Assembly: GCA_902462295.1 (NCBI GenBank)
Contig: CABQAZ010000012.1
Coordinates: 1 to 46,964, forward strand
Origin: an uncultured Clostridium sp.
GTDB lineage: Bacteria; Bacillota; Clostridia; TANB77; CAG-508
Reading direction: 5' to 3'
DNA: 46,964 nt
The position numbers and the translations under genes were made by a program. This document shows positions 23,819-33,169 of this stretch, piece after piece. Under the pieces are notes generated by a model. The model ran no database searches and was not told the origin of the DNA. It saw only the letters and a list, made by a program, of their open reading frames with translations. Positions within the stretch are counted from its first letter, which is position 1; each line of letters begins with the position of its first letter.

Positions 23819-25546
23819 TTAAAATTTTTGTTTCTTGCTCGTATATAAATTATAATAATATCCCTGTTTTGCTATAAGTTCCTCATGTGTTCCCATCTCC
23901 ACAATATTTTTATCTTCTATAAACAAAATTAAATCTGAACTTTTTATTGTGTTTAATCTATGTGCAATCACAAAAGATATTTTATTATTTAATATTTCCT
24001 TTGTTGCATTCATTATATATTGTTCAAATTCTAAGTCTAAATTTGATGTAACTTCATCTAATATTACAATATCTCCATTTTTTAAAATTGCTCTTGCAAA
24101 ACTTAATAATTGTTTTTCCCCATAAGATAATAAATCTGTTTCTGCAGTTATTATTGTGTCATACCCATTTTCAAACTCTTTTATTTTCTCATGAATACCA
24201 ATCTTTTTGCAAAGAGTTATAATATCCTCTAATACAATATTTTCATTTCCATACATCAAATTATCTTTTATAGACATATTTAATATAACTGGTTCTTGAA
24301 AAACATATGATATATTTTTTCTAAGCTCATTTAATTTGTATTTTGTATAATCAATTCCATTTATTAAAATTTGACCTTCTGTTAAATTATAGAATCTTGG
24401 AATTAAATTAACAAATGATGTTTTTCCTGCACCACTTTTCCCAACAATTGCAATTGTCTTTGGTTTATCTATTTTAAGATTGATATTTTCCAATATTACA
24501 TTTACACCATCATAACTTAATGCTACATCTTTAAATTCTATTGAATCTATTCTATTTAATTCTAATGTTCCTTCATCTACTTCTTTATCTATACTCATTA
24601 TTTGTAAAACATTTAAAAACGCATTATACTTACTCGTTACACCATGAACATGATCTAGCAAGCTTGTCATATTGTTATTAATATCGCTTGTATAGTCTAC
24701 TATTAGCATTATTGCAGAACTTACTCCAATCCCTATTACAATTTCATTACCACCAATAAATAGTATCGCAATTACTGCCAAAAATGTTAGTAGTGAAAAT
24801 AGGGCTGTATGTATTCCTAATATTTTACTAGATTTAAGTAATTCATTTTTAGCTTGATTTAGCATTAATTTAATATCATTAATATTAATTTCTTCTAATC
24901 TTAAAGTTTTTGTAGTAGAAAAACTATCTATATATTCATTTACTTTCCCTTGTAAATCAATTATTGCCTGTTGAATTTTTTTATATATTTTCATATTTTT
25001 ATTATAGAATGGTATTAATATAATATAAGATAATATAAATATTGCAATAACAACTGTTGCAATTTTCCAATCTATAAATAACATTATTATTGATGTAATT
25101 AAAGTACTTCTTAATCTAACTGCAAATATACCAATAAAATTCCATACAAATAATTGTGATGATTCAAAACTTTGAGTTGTTGTTAAACTGAAAAGTTGAC
25201 CAACTTGAATTCTATCAAGTTTACTTATATTAGCATTTTGTATACTATCGAATATTTTACTTTTTATCTGTCTATCATTATCAAAATATATTGTTTTTCT
25301 TTTTATCTCTAAATATTTATCACTGAAAAATCTAATGAGTATAATTCCAATTAATATAGAAGATATTATTATTGTCATTTTTATATTTTTCTCTGGTATA
25401 TATTTATCAATTGATTCTGATAATGCATATTGATAAAATATTTGATAATATAAGGCTTGAAAGAGCATAAAAATGCCAAGAGTTATTGTTCTTTTTCGGT
25501 TAGTTGTGAAGTTAAACATTTCTTTTAATTTTTGTTTATTAAACAT
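23819..25546 (-). CDS. ABC exporter half-transporter, subunit with consensus ATP site
   Basis: A 575-residue type IV ABC half-transporter: six predicted membrane helices (residues 20-300) and an ATPase domain with Walker A VGKSGAGKTSF, Q-loop YVFQEPVIL, signature LSYGEKQLLSFARA (LSGGQ changed to LSYGE), Walker B IVILDEVTSNLD with the catalytic Glu, and H-loop IAHRL. It overlaps the partner gene by 8 bases. Together they make a heterodimer: this subunit supplies the intact Walker B but an altered signature. Cargo may be a drug, lipid or peptide; no peptidase domain is present. Confidence 0.9.
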   Translation of the reverse strand: MFNKQKLKEMFNFTTNRKRTITLGIFMLFQALYYQIFYQYALSESIDKYIPEKNIKMTIIISSILIGIILIRFFSDKYLEIKRKTIYFDNDRQIKSKIFDSIQNANISKLDRIQVGQLFSLTTTQSFESSQLFVWNFIGIFAVRLRSTLITSIIMLFIDWKIATVVIAIFILSYIILIPFYNKNMKIYKKIQQAIIDLQGKVNEYIDSFSTTKTLRLEEININDIKLMLNQAKNELLKSSKILGIHTALFSLLTFLAVIAILFIGGNEIVIGIGVSSAIMLIVDYTSDINNNMTSLLDHVHGVTSKYNAFLNVLQIMSIDKEVDEGTLELNRIDSIEFKDVALSYDGVNVILENINLKIDKPKTIAIVGKSGAGKTSFVNLIPRFYNLTEGQILINGIDYTKYKLNELRKNISYVFQEPVILNMSIKDNLMYGNENIVLEDIITLCKKIGIHEKIKEFENGYDTIITAETDLLSYGEKQLLSFARAILKNGDIVILDEVTSNLDLEFEQYIMNATKEILNNKISFVIAHRLNTIKSSDLILFIEDKNIVEMGTHEELIAKQGYYYNLYTSKKQKF

Positions 25547-27305
25547 ATTCCTCTCCTACTTTATCTAAATTAAGTTCATATACCTTTCTATAATTCTTAT
25601 TATTCAATAACTCATCATGAGTTCCTGATATTGCTTGTCCGTTATTCAAATAGATTATTTTTTCAAATTTCGGTGCTAATTCAATGTCATGAGTTATAAA
25701 TATTTTGCTCGAATTATCTTCTAATGTTATCAGATTTTTTAATATATTCCTTTTGTTTATTCTGTCTATTGCACTAAAAGAATCGTCAAAAATCATTATT
25801 GGTCTTGGTTTTGTATATGCTCTTATTAAAACTAATCTTTGCTTTTGTCCTTTTGATAACACCATTCCATTTCTTCCTATTTTACTATCATATCCATCAT
25901 TGAATTTTTGTACATCATTATGGAATGAAAAGAAACTTGAAAGTTCTACTATCTCTGGATAAGAGATTTGTGGGACTAATATTCTAATATTTTCTGCTAT
26001 TGTTCTAGAGAATAAATATGAGTCTTGCAAAAGTAAGCAAATATTTTCTCTTACTAATTTTTTATTTAAATCTTTAACCTCATAATCTCCAATTTTTATA
26101 CTACCTTCATAGTCATAGAAACCTATCAATGTTTTAAGTAATATAGACTTTCCACTTCCTGTATTTCCAACAATCATGACCTTTTCATTTGGTTTGATTG
26201 TAAAATTTAAATTAGCCAGTATAGTTGTGCCATTTACTTTTATATTAGCATCTTTAAATGTTATAGTAGTATCATTTATTTGTATATTATTATCTTTATT
26301 TTCATCTTCTAATGTTAAGTTTAATAGATTATTAAGTCTTTTATATGATGCAATACATAGATTTAAAAACTCCAAAATTTCTGCTAAATCTGTAAAGGCT
26401 CTTGTAACTTTATTTGCGTAGTTTATAGTTACATATATGCTACCTATTGTAATAAATCCTTGTGCATATAAAACGGCACTTATTATAAATATAAAAGGAG
26501 CTTGTACTTTAACTATATTAACGGTTAGCATATTATACCAACTATCTAATATAACTTTTTTCTTATTTGCTTCAAAGTTATTGTCATTTACTTCATTGAA
26601 TTTGGCTTTTTCTTTTTCTTGAAGATTATTTACTTTCATAAATTTTATATTAGAGTAGTTATCATTTAGTTTTGCATACAGCTCTCTTTGCACTTTGATT
26701 CTATTTTCAATTATTGGCTTAGACTTTTTAAAATACAAAATTGATAATATAATTATTATTAAAATTGCTACAATCATCACACTTGAAAGTCTTAAATCTA
26801 AACTAGCTAATTGTCCTATTGCAAATATAATTATTAAAATTAAATCTAATATGTATGTAAATTGCTTTTCTATAAAATTCACTATATTATTGACATCATC
26901 TGTAGAATTCTGAACTAAATCTGCAAGTGAATTCTTATAGAAATCTTGATATGTTAAGTTTTGTATATGATTAAATAGCTTTAGCTTTAATTCGAATTGA
27001 AATTCTTGTATTATCTTATTTTTTGTTATAGTTCTAATATATGTTGATAATACCACTATTCCTTCTATTACCAATAATAAGATACACATTATTGGTATAA
27101 ATGATAGTTTATCATTAAATATGCTAATAAAAAATTCAATTGTATTATTATTTACATTCTGATTTAGTAACATGTCAATAAAATATTGTATTACTACTGG
27201 TATATATGTTGTTAAATAAGATATTACTAAACTTAATACAAAGAATATTAGTATTAATAATTTTGTATGTTTAAAACTAGATAATATATGCTTTAAAAAC
27301 TTCAT
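25539..27305 (-). CDS. ABC exporter half-transporter, subunit with degenerate Walker B
   Basis: A 588-residue partner of the next gene: six membrane helices, then an ATPase with Walker A VGNTGSGKSIL, Q-loop LLQDSYLF, signature LSKGQKQRLVLIRA and Walker B IMIFDDSFSAID, where Asp replaces the catalytic Glu. H-loop is ITHDIE. One ATP site pairs this degenerate Walker B with the partner's LSYGE and is therefore inactive; the other pairs the partner's Glu with LSKGQ. This asymmetry matches TM287/288-type exporters. ATG 27305 is chosen because AAGGAG lies 9 bases upstream. Confidence 0.9.
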   Translation of the reverse strand: MKFLKHILSSFKHTKLLILIFFVLSLVISYLTTYIPVVIQYFIDMLLNQNVNNNTIEFFISIFNDKLSFIPIMCILLLVIEGIVVLSTYIRTITKNKIIQEFQFELKLKLFNHIQNLTYQDFYKNSLADLVQNSTDDVNNIVNFIEKQFTYILDLILIIIFAIGQLASLDLRLSSVMIVAILIIIILSILYFKKSKPIIENRIKVQRELYAKLNDNYSNIKFMKVNNLQEKEKAKFNEVNDNNFEANKKKVILDSWYNMLTVNIVKVQAPFIFIISAVLYAQGFITIGSIYVTINYANKVTRAFTDLAEILEFLNLCIASYKRLNNLLNLTLEDENKDNNIQINDTTITFKDANIKVNGTTILANLNFTIKPNEKVMIVGNTGSGKSILLKTLIGFYDYEGSIKIGDYEVKDLNKKLVRENICLLLQDSYLFSRTIAENIRILVPQISYPEIVELSSFFSFHNDVQKFNDGYDSKIGRNGMVLSKGQKQRLVLIRAYTKPRPIMIFDDSFSAIDRINKRNILKNLITLEDNSSKIFITHDIELAPKFEKIIYLNNGQAISGTHDELLNNKNYRKVYELNLDKVGEEYV

Positions 27306-27359
27306 CGTATTTTTCTCCTTATGTTTGAATTTTATCATAAATATATAAACTGTACAATA

Positions 27360-27386
27360 AATTCGTTAGACATTATCTAGCGAATT
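27360..27386 (-). terminator. Stem-loop after SemiSWEET, related to the one at 29230
   Basis: Eleven-pair stem AATTCGTTAGA/TCTAGCGAATT with a 5-base loop. The T run after it is weak. The 27 bases closely resemble 29230-29256. Confidence 0.5.
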
Positions 27387-27423
27387 TAAAAGTTATTATT
27401 TTAAGTTTTATCTCCAAACATTT

Positions 27424-27687
27424 TTATTTATTATTTCTGTATTTTACTGCTAGCAACAATATTATCAAACAAAAAAACAATTCAAGTGATGTTTCAAATA
27501 TTAACATAAAATCTTTGCTACATAAAACTGCATATAATGTATATGAAAAACTACTTACTACCCATAATATCCATGAATTTATACTTAAATCACTTGATTT
27601 TTTAGTTTTTATTAATTTTATAGTTTGTGGTAAATATGAAATCATTGTACATATAGATACTATTCCTAATAAAATATTTCCTACCAT
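27424..27687 (-). CDS. SemiSWEET-type PQ-loop transporter
   Basis: An 87-residue membrane protein with three hydrophobic helices, the length of one SemiSWEET protomer. The PQ motif lies in helix 1 (YLPQTIKLIKTKKSSDLSINSW), and the conserved Asn/Trp pocket region in helix 2. SemiSWEETs dimerise to carry sugars down a gradient; other PQ-loop proteins move amino acids. It starts 17 bases after the nucleotidase/hydrolase fusion ends. Export or import of the released sugar is a tempting but unproven link. Confidence 0.8.
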   Translation of the reverse strand: MVGNILLGIVSICTMISYLPQTIKLIKTKKSSDLSINSWILWVVSSFSYTLYAVLCSKDFMLIFETSLELFFCLIILLLAVKYRNNK

Positions 27688-27704
27688 AACAACTTCAACT
27701 CCTA

Positions 27705-29147
27705 TTAGTTCTTTCTTAATTTTTCAAATAAATCCTTGTATATTTTATCAACATTCAAATAATTAACTACTGTTATTTTATGATTATACTCTGTAAGTTC
27801 ATATGCTGTATTATATTTAATATTTGGACAACTTACTTCTTCTGTTTCAAACCATTCTCTATTAATCATATAAGCTATAACACTAATATCCCAAATAACT
27901 CTTCTTTCTTGGATGCCATGTACTCCATCGTTATAAAATCTTTGACATAAGTAGTCACATAATTCACTTTTCCCTTTTAAAAAATGTTCTAATTCATATA
28001 TTGATGTTCTTAAATTAGATGCAACATTTTTGCAAGGTATTATTGTTAATTTCACTTTTGATTCAAAGACAGTTTTTACAGCTTGTACATCTTGCTTAAA
28101 ATTAAATTCTTTGTTCTCTTTACTTAAAAAGCTATTTCCGCCAAGCCAAATAACTTCAATTTTATTTATTATTCGAGGTTCTCTCTTTATAGCTGATGCT
28201 ACATTTGTTATAGCTCCTATAGCTAATATATATGTTTTATCATTTTTATTTACAATTTCAATAATTTTGTTTACTGCCTCATTTTCTTCATTATAGTCAT
28301 TTTTCAAATAGTCTGTTGAACCTTTAAATACTTTATTATTCCATTCAAAATTTAACCAATTACATATCTTAATGATTTCATTATAACTTTTATCTGTTCC
28401 TTCTTCTATAGAAATATTATTATCGTGATGATATGGTGCTACTGTAATTGCTTCAATATTGAATCTGTCTTGTGATTTTAATAAGTAAGATAATGCAAAT
28501 TGATCATCACACTCATTATATATATCTGTATCTAAAATAACATTTACCTTTTGCTTATTTTCTTTTTTAGTCAATTTTGATATTCTCTCATATATTTCTT
28601 TCCATTTTGAAACTCTATCTAATGATTGCTCTTTTTGATTATATCGTGTATTCATTGTAAAAACTTTAATACCATTATTTATTAAATCTAAACTTATCCT
28701 AATACTATCTTCAATCATTAAATCTATATTATTTTCAACACAAACTTCAGTCTTTGCATGTTTATCATATGCGTTTGTAAATAGTAGTTTGTCATAAATA
28801 ATGTCATATCTATTTAACCATTCTTCAGTTAATTTATAAGGATTTGTATATTCTCCGTTATCTCTTCCAGTTATAATATATATTTCATGTCCATCTTCCT
28901 TTAATTTTTTAATGTAATAAGATACATCTTGTAAGGGCTTTAGCTTTTTAGCAAATTCTTCAATATTTGCATTATAAAAACTTTTTTCTTCTTCCTCTGT
29001 CCAATCAAACATTCCTTTTCTTAAACATTCTGGATTTTCATTTATAATTCCTGCATTTCTCAACTCTTTATCATGTTTCAAATATTCTTTTAATAATGTA
29101 TCATCAAAGTTTGATATTACATTATCTATATCAATTCCTATTCTCAT
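27705..29147 (-). CDS. Fusion of 5'-nucleotidase-like HAD and nucleoside hydrolase
   Basis: Residues 1-190 are a HAD phosphatase of the 5'(3')-deoxyribonucleotidase type: RIGIDIDNVISNF (nucleophile Asp and acid Asp), IYIITGRDN, and DLMIEDSIR as the last acidic motif. Residues 205-480 are an inosine/uridine-type nucleoside hydrolase: VILDTDIYNECDDQFALSYLL binds Ca2+ and ribose, ILAIGAITNVASAI lies mid-domain, and DISVIAYMI closes the site. Together they could turn a nucleotide into nucleoside, then base and ribose. ATG 29147 is preferred, because AAGGA abuts the upstream ATG 29159. Confidence 0.82.
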   Translation of the reverse strand: MRIGIDIDNVISNFDDTLLKEYLKHDKELRNAGIINENPECLRKGMFDWTEEEEKSFYNANIEEFAKKLKPLQDVSYYIKKLKEDGHEIYIITGRDNGEYTNPYKLTEEWLNRYDIIYDKLLFTNAYDKHAKTEVCVENNIDLMIEDSIRISLDLINNGIKVFTMNTRYNQKEQSLDRVSKWKEIYERISKLTKKENKQKVNVILDTDIYNECDDQFALSYLLKSQDRFNIEAITVAPYHHDNNISIEEGTDKSYNEIIKICNWLNFEWNNKVFKGSTDYLKNDYNEENEAVNKIIEIVNKNDKTYILAIGAITNVASAIKREPRIINKIEVIWLGGNSFLSKENKEFNFKQDVQAVKTVFESKVKLTIIPCKNVASNLRTSIYELEHFLKGKSELCDYLCQRFYNDGVHGIQERRVIWDISVIAYMINREWFETEEVSCPNIKYNTAYELTEYNHKITVVNYLNVDKIYKDLFEKLRKN

Positions 29148-29229
29148 ACTATATTTCATTCCTTCTACATAAAATTATCTAAATTTTTCATTTTCACTTC
29201 TCATTAATAAATTATAATGAAAGTAACTC

Positions 29230-29256
29230 AACTCGCTAGACAGTGTTTGGCGAATT
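29230..29256 (-). repeat. Stem-loop after the acyltransferase gene
   Basis: AACTCGCTAGA/TTTGGCGAATT arms, one mismatch. About 21 of 27 positions match 27360-27386. It overlaps the stop codon of the acyltransferase. Confidence 0.45.
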
Positions 29257-30101
29257 TAAAGCATCTCCTTTTTTAATTTTCCACATCCTATTTTTATACT
29301 TTTATTTTCAATTAATTTTTTCTTTAATAACTTCTGCAAAGATGTATCTTCTAATAAATTATTGTAATTATCACATTCCTGTATATTAAAAACAAAATTT
29401 AATATATCTTTTTTAGCATCTGTTCCATCTTGTACTTCAAATAAATTATAAAACTTACCAATATTAGAATTAGAATCAATCATTGCATTTATTTGATTAC
29501 TTAATAACCAAGAATCACAGAAATATTCTGGATTTTTCAAATCAAAGTGTTTTTTAATCTCCTGCTTAGACTTTTTAATGGATTTTAATACTTTTTCTAT
29601 TTCTAGTTTATCTCCAGAAGGTATGTGTATTTTTACATAATTTTCTTTTTTTTCATATTGTAATCTTCCAACTTCTATTAACTTTGTATTGATAAAATAT
29701 CCAGCCCAAATCATTTGTGAAATTCTAATATTTTCTAATTTTCTAACATAAATATCTGTAGTTAGTGCTTCTGTAACTCTTTTTTTGTATAAATTTTTTT
29801 CTGTATTATTATAATTTTTATTTTCCATATTCCTTTCATGTAATTTATACCCTAATAATACTAAAACATTTGTTATAAAAGAATTGTAATGTTCACCAAA
29901 AAGTTCTTTCATATTTTGCCTTTTCCAAAGAGTGCCTATTTTATCAGTATATAAGATATTATAAATTTCTTTTGCTCTAATATTAAAATCTTGTATTGTA
30001 TTTATATCTTCTATGCATTTATAACATTTATTTTTATAATCTATATCATTTATTTCATAATACTTCAAAGCATTATCAATATCTACTAATTCTATCTTCA
30101 T
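29256..30101 (-). CDS. Acyltransferase-domain protein (DUF5596-like)
   Basis: A protein of about 281 residues. The C-terminal half resembles a GNAT-like acyltransferase seen in Clostridia: MIWAGYFINTKLIEVGRLQYE, VKIHIPSGDKLEIEKV, FCDSWLLSNQI and SNIGKFYNLFEVQ. The N-terminal half is helical. Substrate unknown. ATG 30101 is chosen because AAGGA lies 7 bases upstream, while the longer frame from 30140 has no site. The gene stands alone between repeats. Confidence 0.7.
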   Translation of the reverse strand: MKIELVDIDNALKYYEINDIDYKNKCYKCIEDINTIQDFNIRAKEIYNILYTDKIGTLWKRQNMKELFGEHYNSFITNVLVLLGYKLHERNMENKNYNNTEKNLYKKRVTEALTTDIYVRKLENIRISQMIWAGYFINTKLIEVGRLQYEKKENYVKIHIPSGDKLEIEKVLKSIKKSKQEIKKHFDLKNPEYFCDSWLLSNQINAMIDSNSNIGKFYNLFEVQDGTDAKKDILNFVFNIQECDNYNNLLEDTSLQKLLKKKLIENKSIKIGCGKLKKEML

Positions 30102-30149
30102 ACTACATTCCTTACTATTTATTTTTTCGTATCTTATCATAAAAACACT

Positions 30150-30177
30150 AAAAAAGAAAGCCTTTTGACAAAGACTT
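30150..30177 (-). terminator. Intrinsic terminator downstream of rlmD
   Basis: AAGTCTTTGTCAAAAGGCTT hairpin followed by TCTTTTTT on the minus strand. It is the first clear terminator after the rRNA methylase, 160 bases past its stop. The intervening 30178-30336 holds no gene that I can see. Confidence 0.65.
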
Positions 30178-30336
30178 CCAATTTAAGTTTTACCTCTAAA
30201 CATTTTATTAAATTTATACTACTCCGCACACCAGGTCAACTTCTATCGTTACTTTAATTTTATGATTTTCTACTCTTTTTATCTTATTTTACCTTTTTAT
30301 CCAAACTACAAAAATTCTCAAATGCAGTAAACTCAT

Positions 30337-31707
30337 CTATTGTATCGAATCTTTTAAATATAGCACCGAGCAACACTCCACATGGCTTGTAAATGGGAAC
30401 ATATCTACAGGAATTATATCTTTAATCTCATATTGATTTTCAAATATAGCCAAATCTCTAATTAAAGTAGCAGGATTACAGCTAATATAAACAATCTTTT
30501 TAGGTTTAATTTTCAATATATTATTAATAGTATTTCTATCCAATCCTTTGCGTGGAGGATCAAACATAACAACATCAGCAGTTATTCCTTTTTTATTTAT
30601 TAATTCATCTAATACAATTTCTACATCACCTGAATAAAACTCTGTATTTTTCACATCATTCATCTTTGCATTTTCTCTTGCCACATCAACTGCCTCTTCA
30701 ACAATCTCTATTCCATATACTTTTTTTGCATATTTAGCCATAAATAAAGTTATTGTACCAATTCCACAATATAAATCAAAAACCTTATCTTGTTTTGTTA
30801 TTTCTGCCTTTTTTATTCCTAAATTATACAACTTTTCTGCTTGTACAGGATTTACTTGATAAAACGATAATGGTGATATCTTAAACTTGTAATCACCTAA
30901 TATATCTTCTATATATCCATTTCCATATATATTTATATTTTCTTGTCCTAGTATTACATTTGTATTTTTCATATTAATATTTTTTATAATTGTCTTAATT
31001 TCAGAAAATCTTTGTGTTATTTCATAAACTAATTTTTTTTCTTTTGGTATATTTTTTCCATTTATAACTAATATACACATTATTTCACCTGTTTTAAATC
31101 CAGTTTTAATTACTATATGTCTAAATAACCCTTTTCTCGTATTTTCATTATAAATACTTATTTTGTTATTTTTTATAAACTCCAGAATGAATTTTGCAAT
31201 TTCTTCTGATTTAGGATTTTGAATTAAACAATTTTGAATCTGAACAACTTTATGCGTTCTTTCAGCAAAAACTCCTATTACAGGTTCTCCATCCTCATCT
31301 ATCCCAATAGGGTATTGCACCTTATTTCTATAATGAAATGGATTTTCCATTCCAATTGTTTCTTGTACTTTTATTTTATTTTCTAATGTCTTATTTACTA
31401 GACTTTGTACAGAATTTTGTTTCATTTTTAAGGTTTCTTCATATTTAATATGTCTTAAATTACATCCTCCACATTTTTTGTATGTTATACAATCCGCTTC
31501 TTGTCTTTCTTTAGATTTTTCTTTTATTTCTAAAATTTTTCCAAATGCATGTGATGATAATACTTTTACTATTAATATCCTAACAGTTTCTCCTTTTATT
31601 GCAGAGGGAACAAATATTGTAAATCCATCTATTTTTGCAATTCCCTCTCCCTCATATCCATTATCTACTATTTTAACTACATATTCTTGATTTTTCTGAA
31701 TTTTCAT
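30337..31707 (-). CDS. rlmD: 23S rRNA (uracil-5-)-methyltransferase, RlmD/RumA type
   Basis: A 456-residue SAM-dependent RNA methylase. An N-terminal TRAM RNA-binding domain (YVVKIVDNGYEGEGIAKIDG) is followed by the 4Fe-4S cysteines (CITYKKCGGCNLRHIKYEE plus CLIQ later), SAM motif DLYCGIGTITLF, FDPPRKGLD, and the catalytic Cys in IVYISCNPATLIRDL. It makes 5-methyluridine in 23S rRNA; Firmicutes enzymes may modify one or two positions. It is a single gene with its own ribosome site GGGAGA. Confidence 0.92.
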   Translation of the reverse strand: MKIQKNQEYVVKIVDNGYEGEGIAKIDGFTIFVPSAIKGETVRILIVKVLSSHAFGKILEIKEKSKERQEADCITYKKCGGCNLRHIKYEETLKMKQNSVQSLVNKTLENKIKVQETIGMENPFHYRNKVQYPIGIDEDGEPVIGVFAERTHKVVQIQNCLIQNPKSEEIAKFILEFIKNNKISIYNENTRKGLFRHIVIKTGFKTGEIMCILVINGKNIPKEKKLVYEITQRFSEIKTIIKNINMKNTNVILGQENINIYGNGYIEDILGDYKFKISPLSFYQVNPVQAEKLYNLGIKKAEITKQDKVFDLYCGIGTITLFMAKYAKKVYGIEIVEEAVDVARENAKMNDVKNTEFYSGDVEIVLDELINKKGITADVVMFDPPRKGLDRNTINNILKIKPKKIVYISCNPATLIRDLAIFENQYEIKDIIPVDMFPFTSHVECCSVLYLKDSIQ

Positions 31708-31837
31708 TTTCTTCTCCCATATTTTATTTAATATCTACATATTACCATAATTTCATCTGTGTTTCAATACTAATTTTAAGTTCATATTTATACTTGTTAA
31801 TGAATAATAGTTTATTTTTAATTAATTTAAGAAATTG

Positions 31838-31892
31838 TAATAAACCGATGTATGTAATAAAAAGCCTGTAATATTAATTTACAGACTTTTTT
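31838..31892 (-). terminator. Terminator plus sequence shared with the MITE-like element
   Basis: AAAAAGTCTGTAA/TTACAGGCTTTTT hairpin followed by T's ends the amine dehydrogenase gene. Next to it GTAATAAACCGATGTATGTAAT (31838-31858) matches GTAATAAGCCGAGGAATGTAAT in the element at 12664-12854 at most positions. Confidence 0.6.
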
Positions 31893-31898
31893 ATTTTT

Positions 31899-32975
31899 CT
31901 ATTTTACATATTCATTTAAAGGTTTAATTTTATAATTTAGTTCTCCAAATTCACAAGTTGGTACATATCCTGGTTTTGAATTAATAACATCTGGTATTCT
32001 ATTTACAACAGACGCACAAGTTAATTCTACTGTTGCTGGTTTTGCAACAACTATTGTTGTTTCTGGTTCTCCATATATTGTCCATTCATTTTTATCAAAC
32101 TCATCTGGAGCATATACTTTTCCAATACATTCACTTTCTATTGTAATTCCCTCTTCTGTTTCTGTTGTTACAACAGCACTCATTCCTGTTGCATCTCCTG
32201 CTTTTACTGTCATACCTAATGTTGATGAATATAAATCTTCTTTATATGTTTGTGGTACACATTTTTGTCTTTGTGATTTTACAGTTAATCCTAATTTCTC
32301 GCATAACCATCCATTTACATTCCACATATATGATGGCAAATATTCCCCACTATCTATTATTTTTTGTCTTTCTTCATCACTTATTCTATCTACTGAAGCA
32401 ACCTCTTTATCAAAATCTTCCAAAGATAGTCCAGCTCCATGTGCTTTTGCTAATGCTATTCCGTATTCTTCTACATTATAACTTGAACTTCCTTTGATTT
32501 TTATAATTTTTTGTGTTGAACCAGCTATTGAAGAAATTAATTGTCCCCAATATATATCTTGATACCCACTACCTGTAATTGTGCAATTATTCTTTTTTGC
32601 TAATTCATCTATTTTATTTGTTATACTTGGATTTGAATTTTCTGGATAAAATGCTTCCTCACATGTTGTAATTGCATTTATTCCAAGTTCTGCACATAAT
32701 AATAATGGATTTTCTACATCTTTAATTAAACTCATTGTTGTTACTATAGCTACATCTGGTCTTACTTGTTCTAACATTTCTTTTGCATTTTCTGCACTTG
32801 TTACAACAACACCTTTGTTTTCTGTTCCCAATATTTCGCCAATGTCTTTTCCTATTACATTTGGATTTACATCGATTGCTCCTACTATTTCTGCTCCTTT
32901 TTCATACACATATCTCATTGTGTATAAACTCATTTTGCCTACTCCATATTGTACAACTTTTACTTTTCTTTCCAT
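31899..32975 (-). CDS. NAD(P)-dependent amine dehydrogenase (diaminopentanoate-dehydrogenase-like)
   Basis: A protein of about 358 residues in the dihydrodipicolinate-reductase-like superfamily. Rossmann start VKVVQYGVGKMSLYTMRYVYEKG, NAITTCEEAFYP, and GSGYQDIYWGQLIS are characteristic of 2,4-diaminopentanoate dehydrogenase and relatives, which deaminate diamines in ornithine fermentation. The other pathway genes (ora, orn) are not in the window, so the substrate is unproven. ATG 32975 has GGAGG just upstream; the upstream frame lacks a site. Confidence 0.75.
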   Translation of the reverse strand: MERKVKVVQYGVGKMSLYTMRYVYEKGAEIVGAIDVNPNVIGKDIGEILGTENKGVVVTSAENAKEMLEQVRPDVAIVTTMSLIKDVENPLLLCAELGINAITTCEEAFYPENSNPSITNKIDELAKKNNCTITGSGYQDIYWGQLISSIAGSTQKIIKIKGSSSYNVEEYGIALAKAHGAGLSLEDFDKEVASVDRISDEERQKIIDSGEYLPSYMWNVNGWLCEKLGLTVKSQRQKCVPQTYKEDLYSSTLGMTVKAGDATGMSAVVTTETEEGITIESECIGKVYAPDEFDKNEWTIYGEPETTIVVAKPATVELTCASVVNRIPDVINSKPGYVPTCEFGELNYKIKPLNEYVK

Positions 32976-33113
32976 AATAACCTCCATTCTGACAATAATT
33001 GTCAGCAAAATTTTGCATAATAATTGTATTTTTATTCACAATCATCTGCTGTACATATTTTATCAATATTATTTCCATTTTTCAATATTTTATTTTTAAT
33101 AAACTTATTTTTA

Positions 33114-33142
33114 TTTACATCTTTATACTTTTATGATAAAAT
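33114..33142 (+). promoter_or_regulatory. Promoter of the 56-residue protein
   Basis: TTTACA (33114-33119), 17-base spacer, TAAAAT (33137-33142), 28 bases before the start codon. Confidence 0.55.
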
Positions 33143-33169
33143 AAAAAAAATTTTATAAGGAGTGTCTAT

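Noticed and set aside
32165..32497. Leu/His-rich + strand open frame
   Set aside because: Antisense shadow of the amine dehydrogenase gene, with composition typical of reversed AT-rich coding DNA.
29256..32975. Ornithine fermentation operon
   Set aside because: Only a diaminopentanoate-dehydrogenase-like gene is present; neighbours are unrelated.
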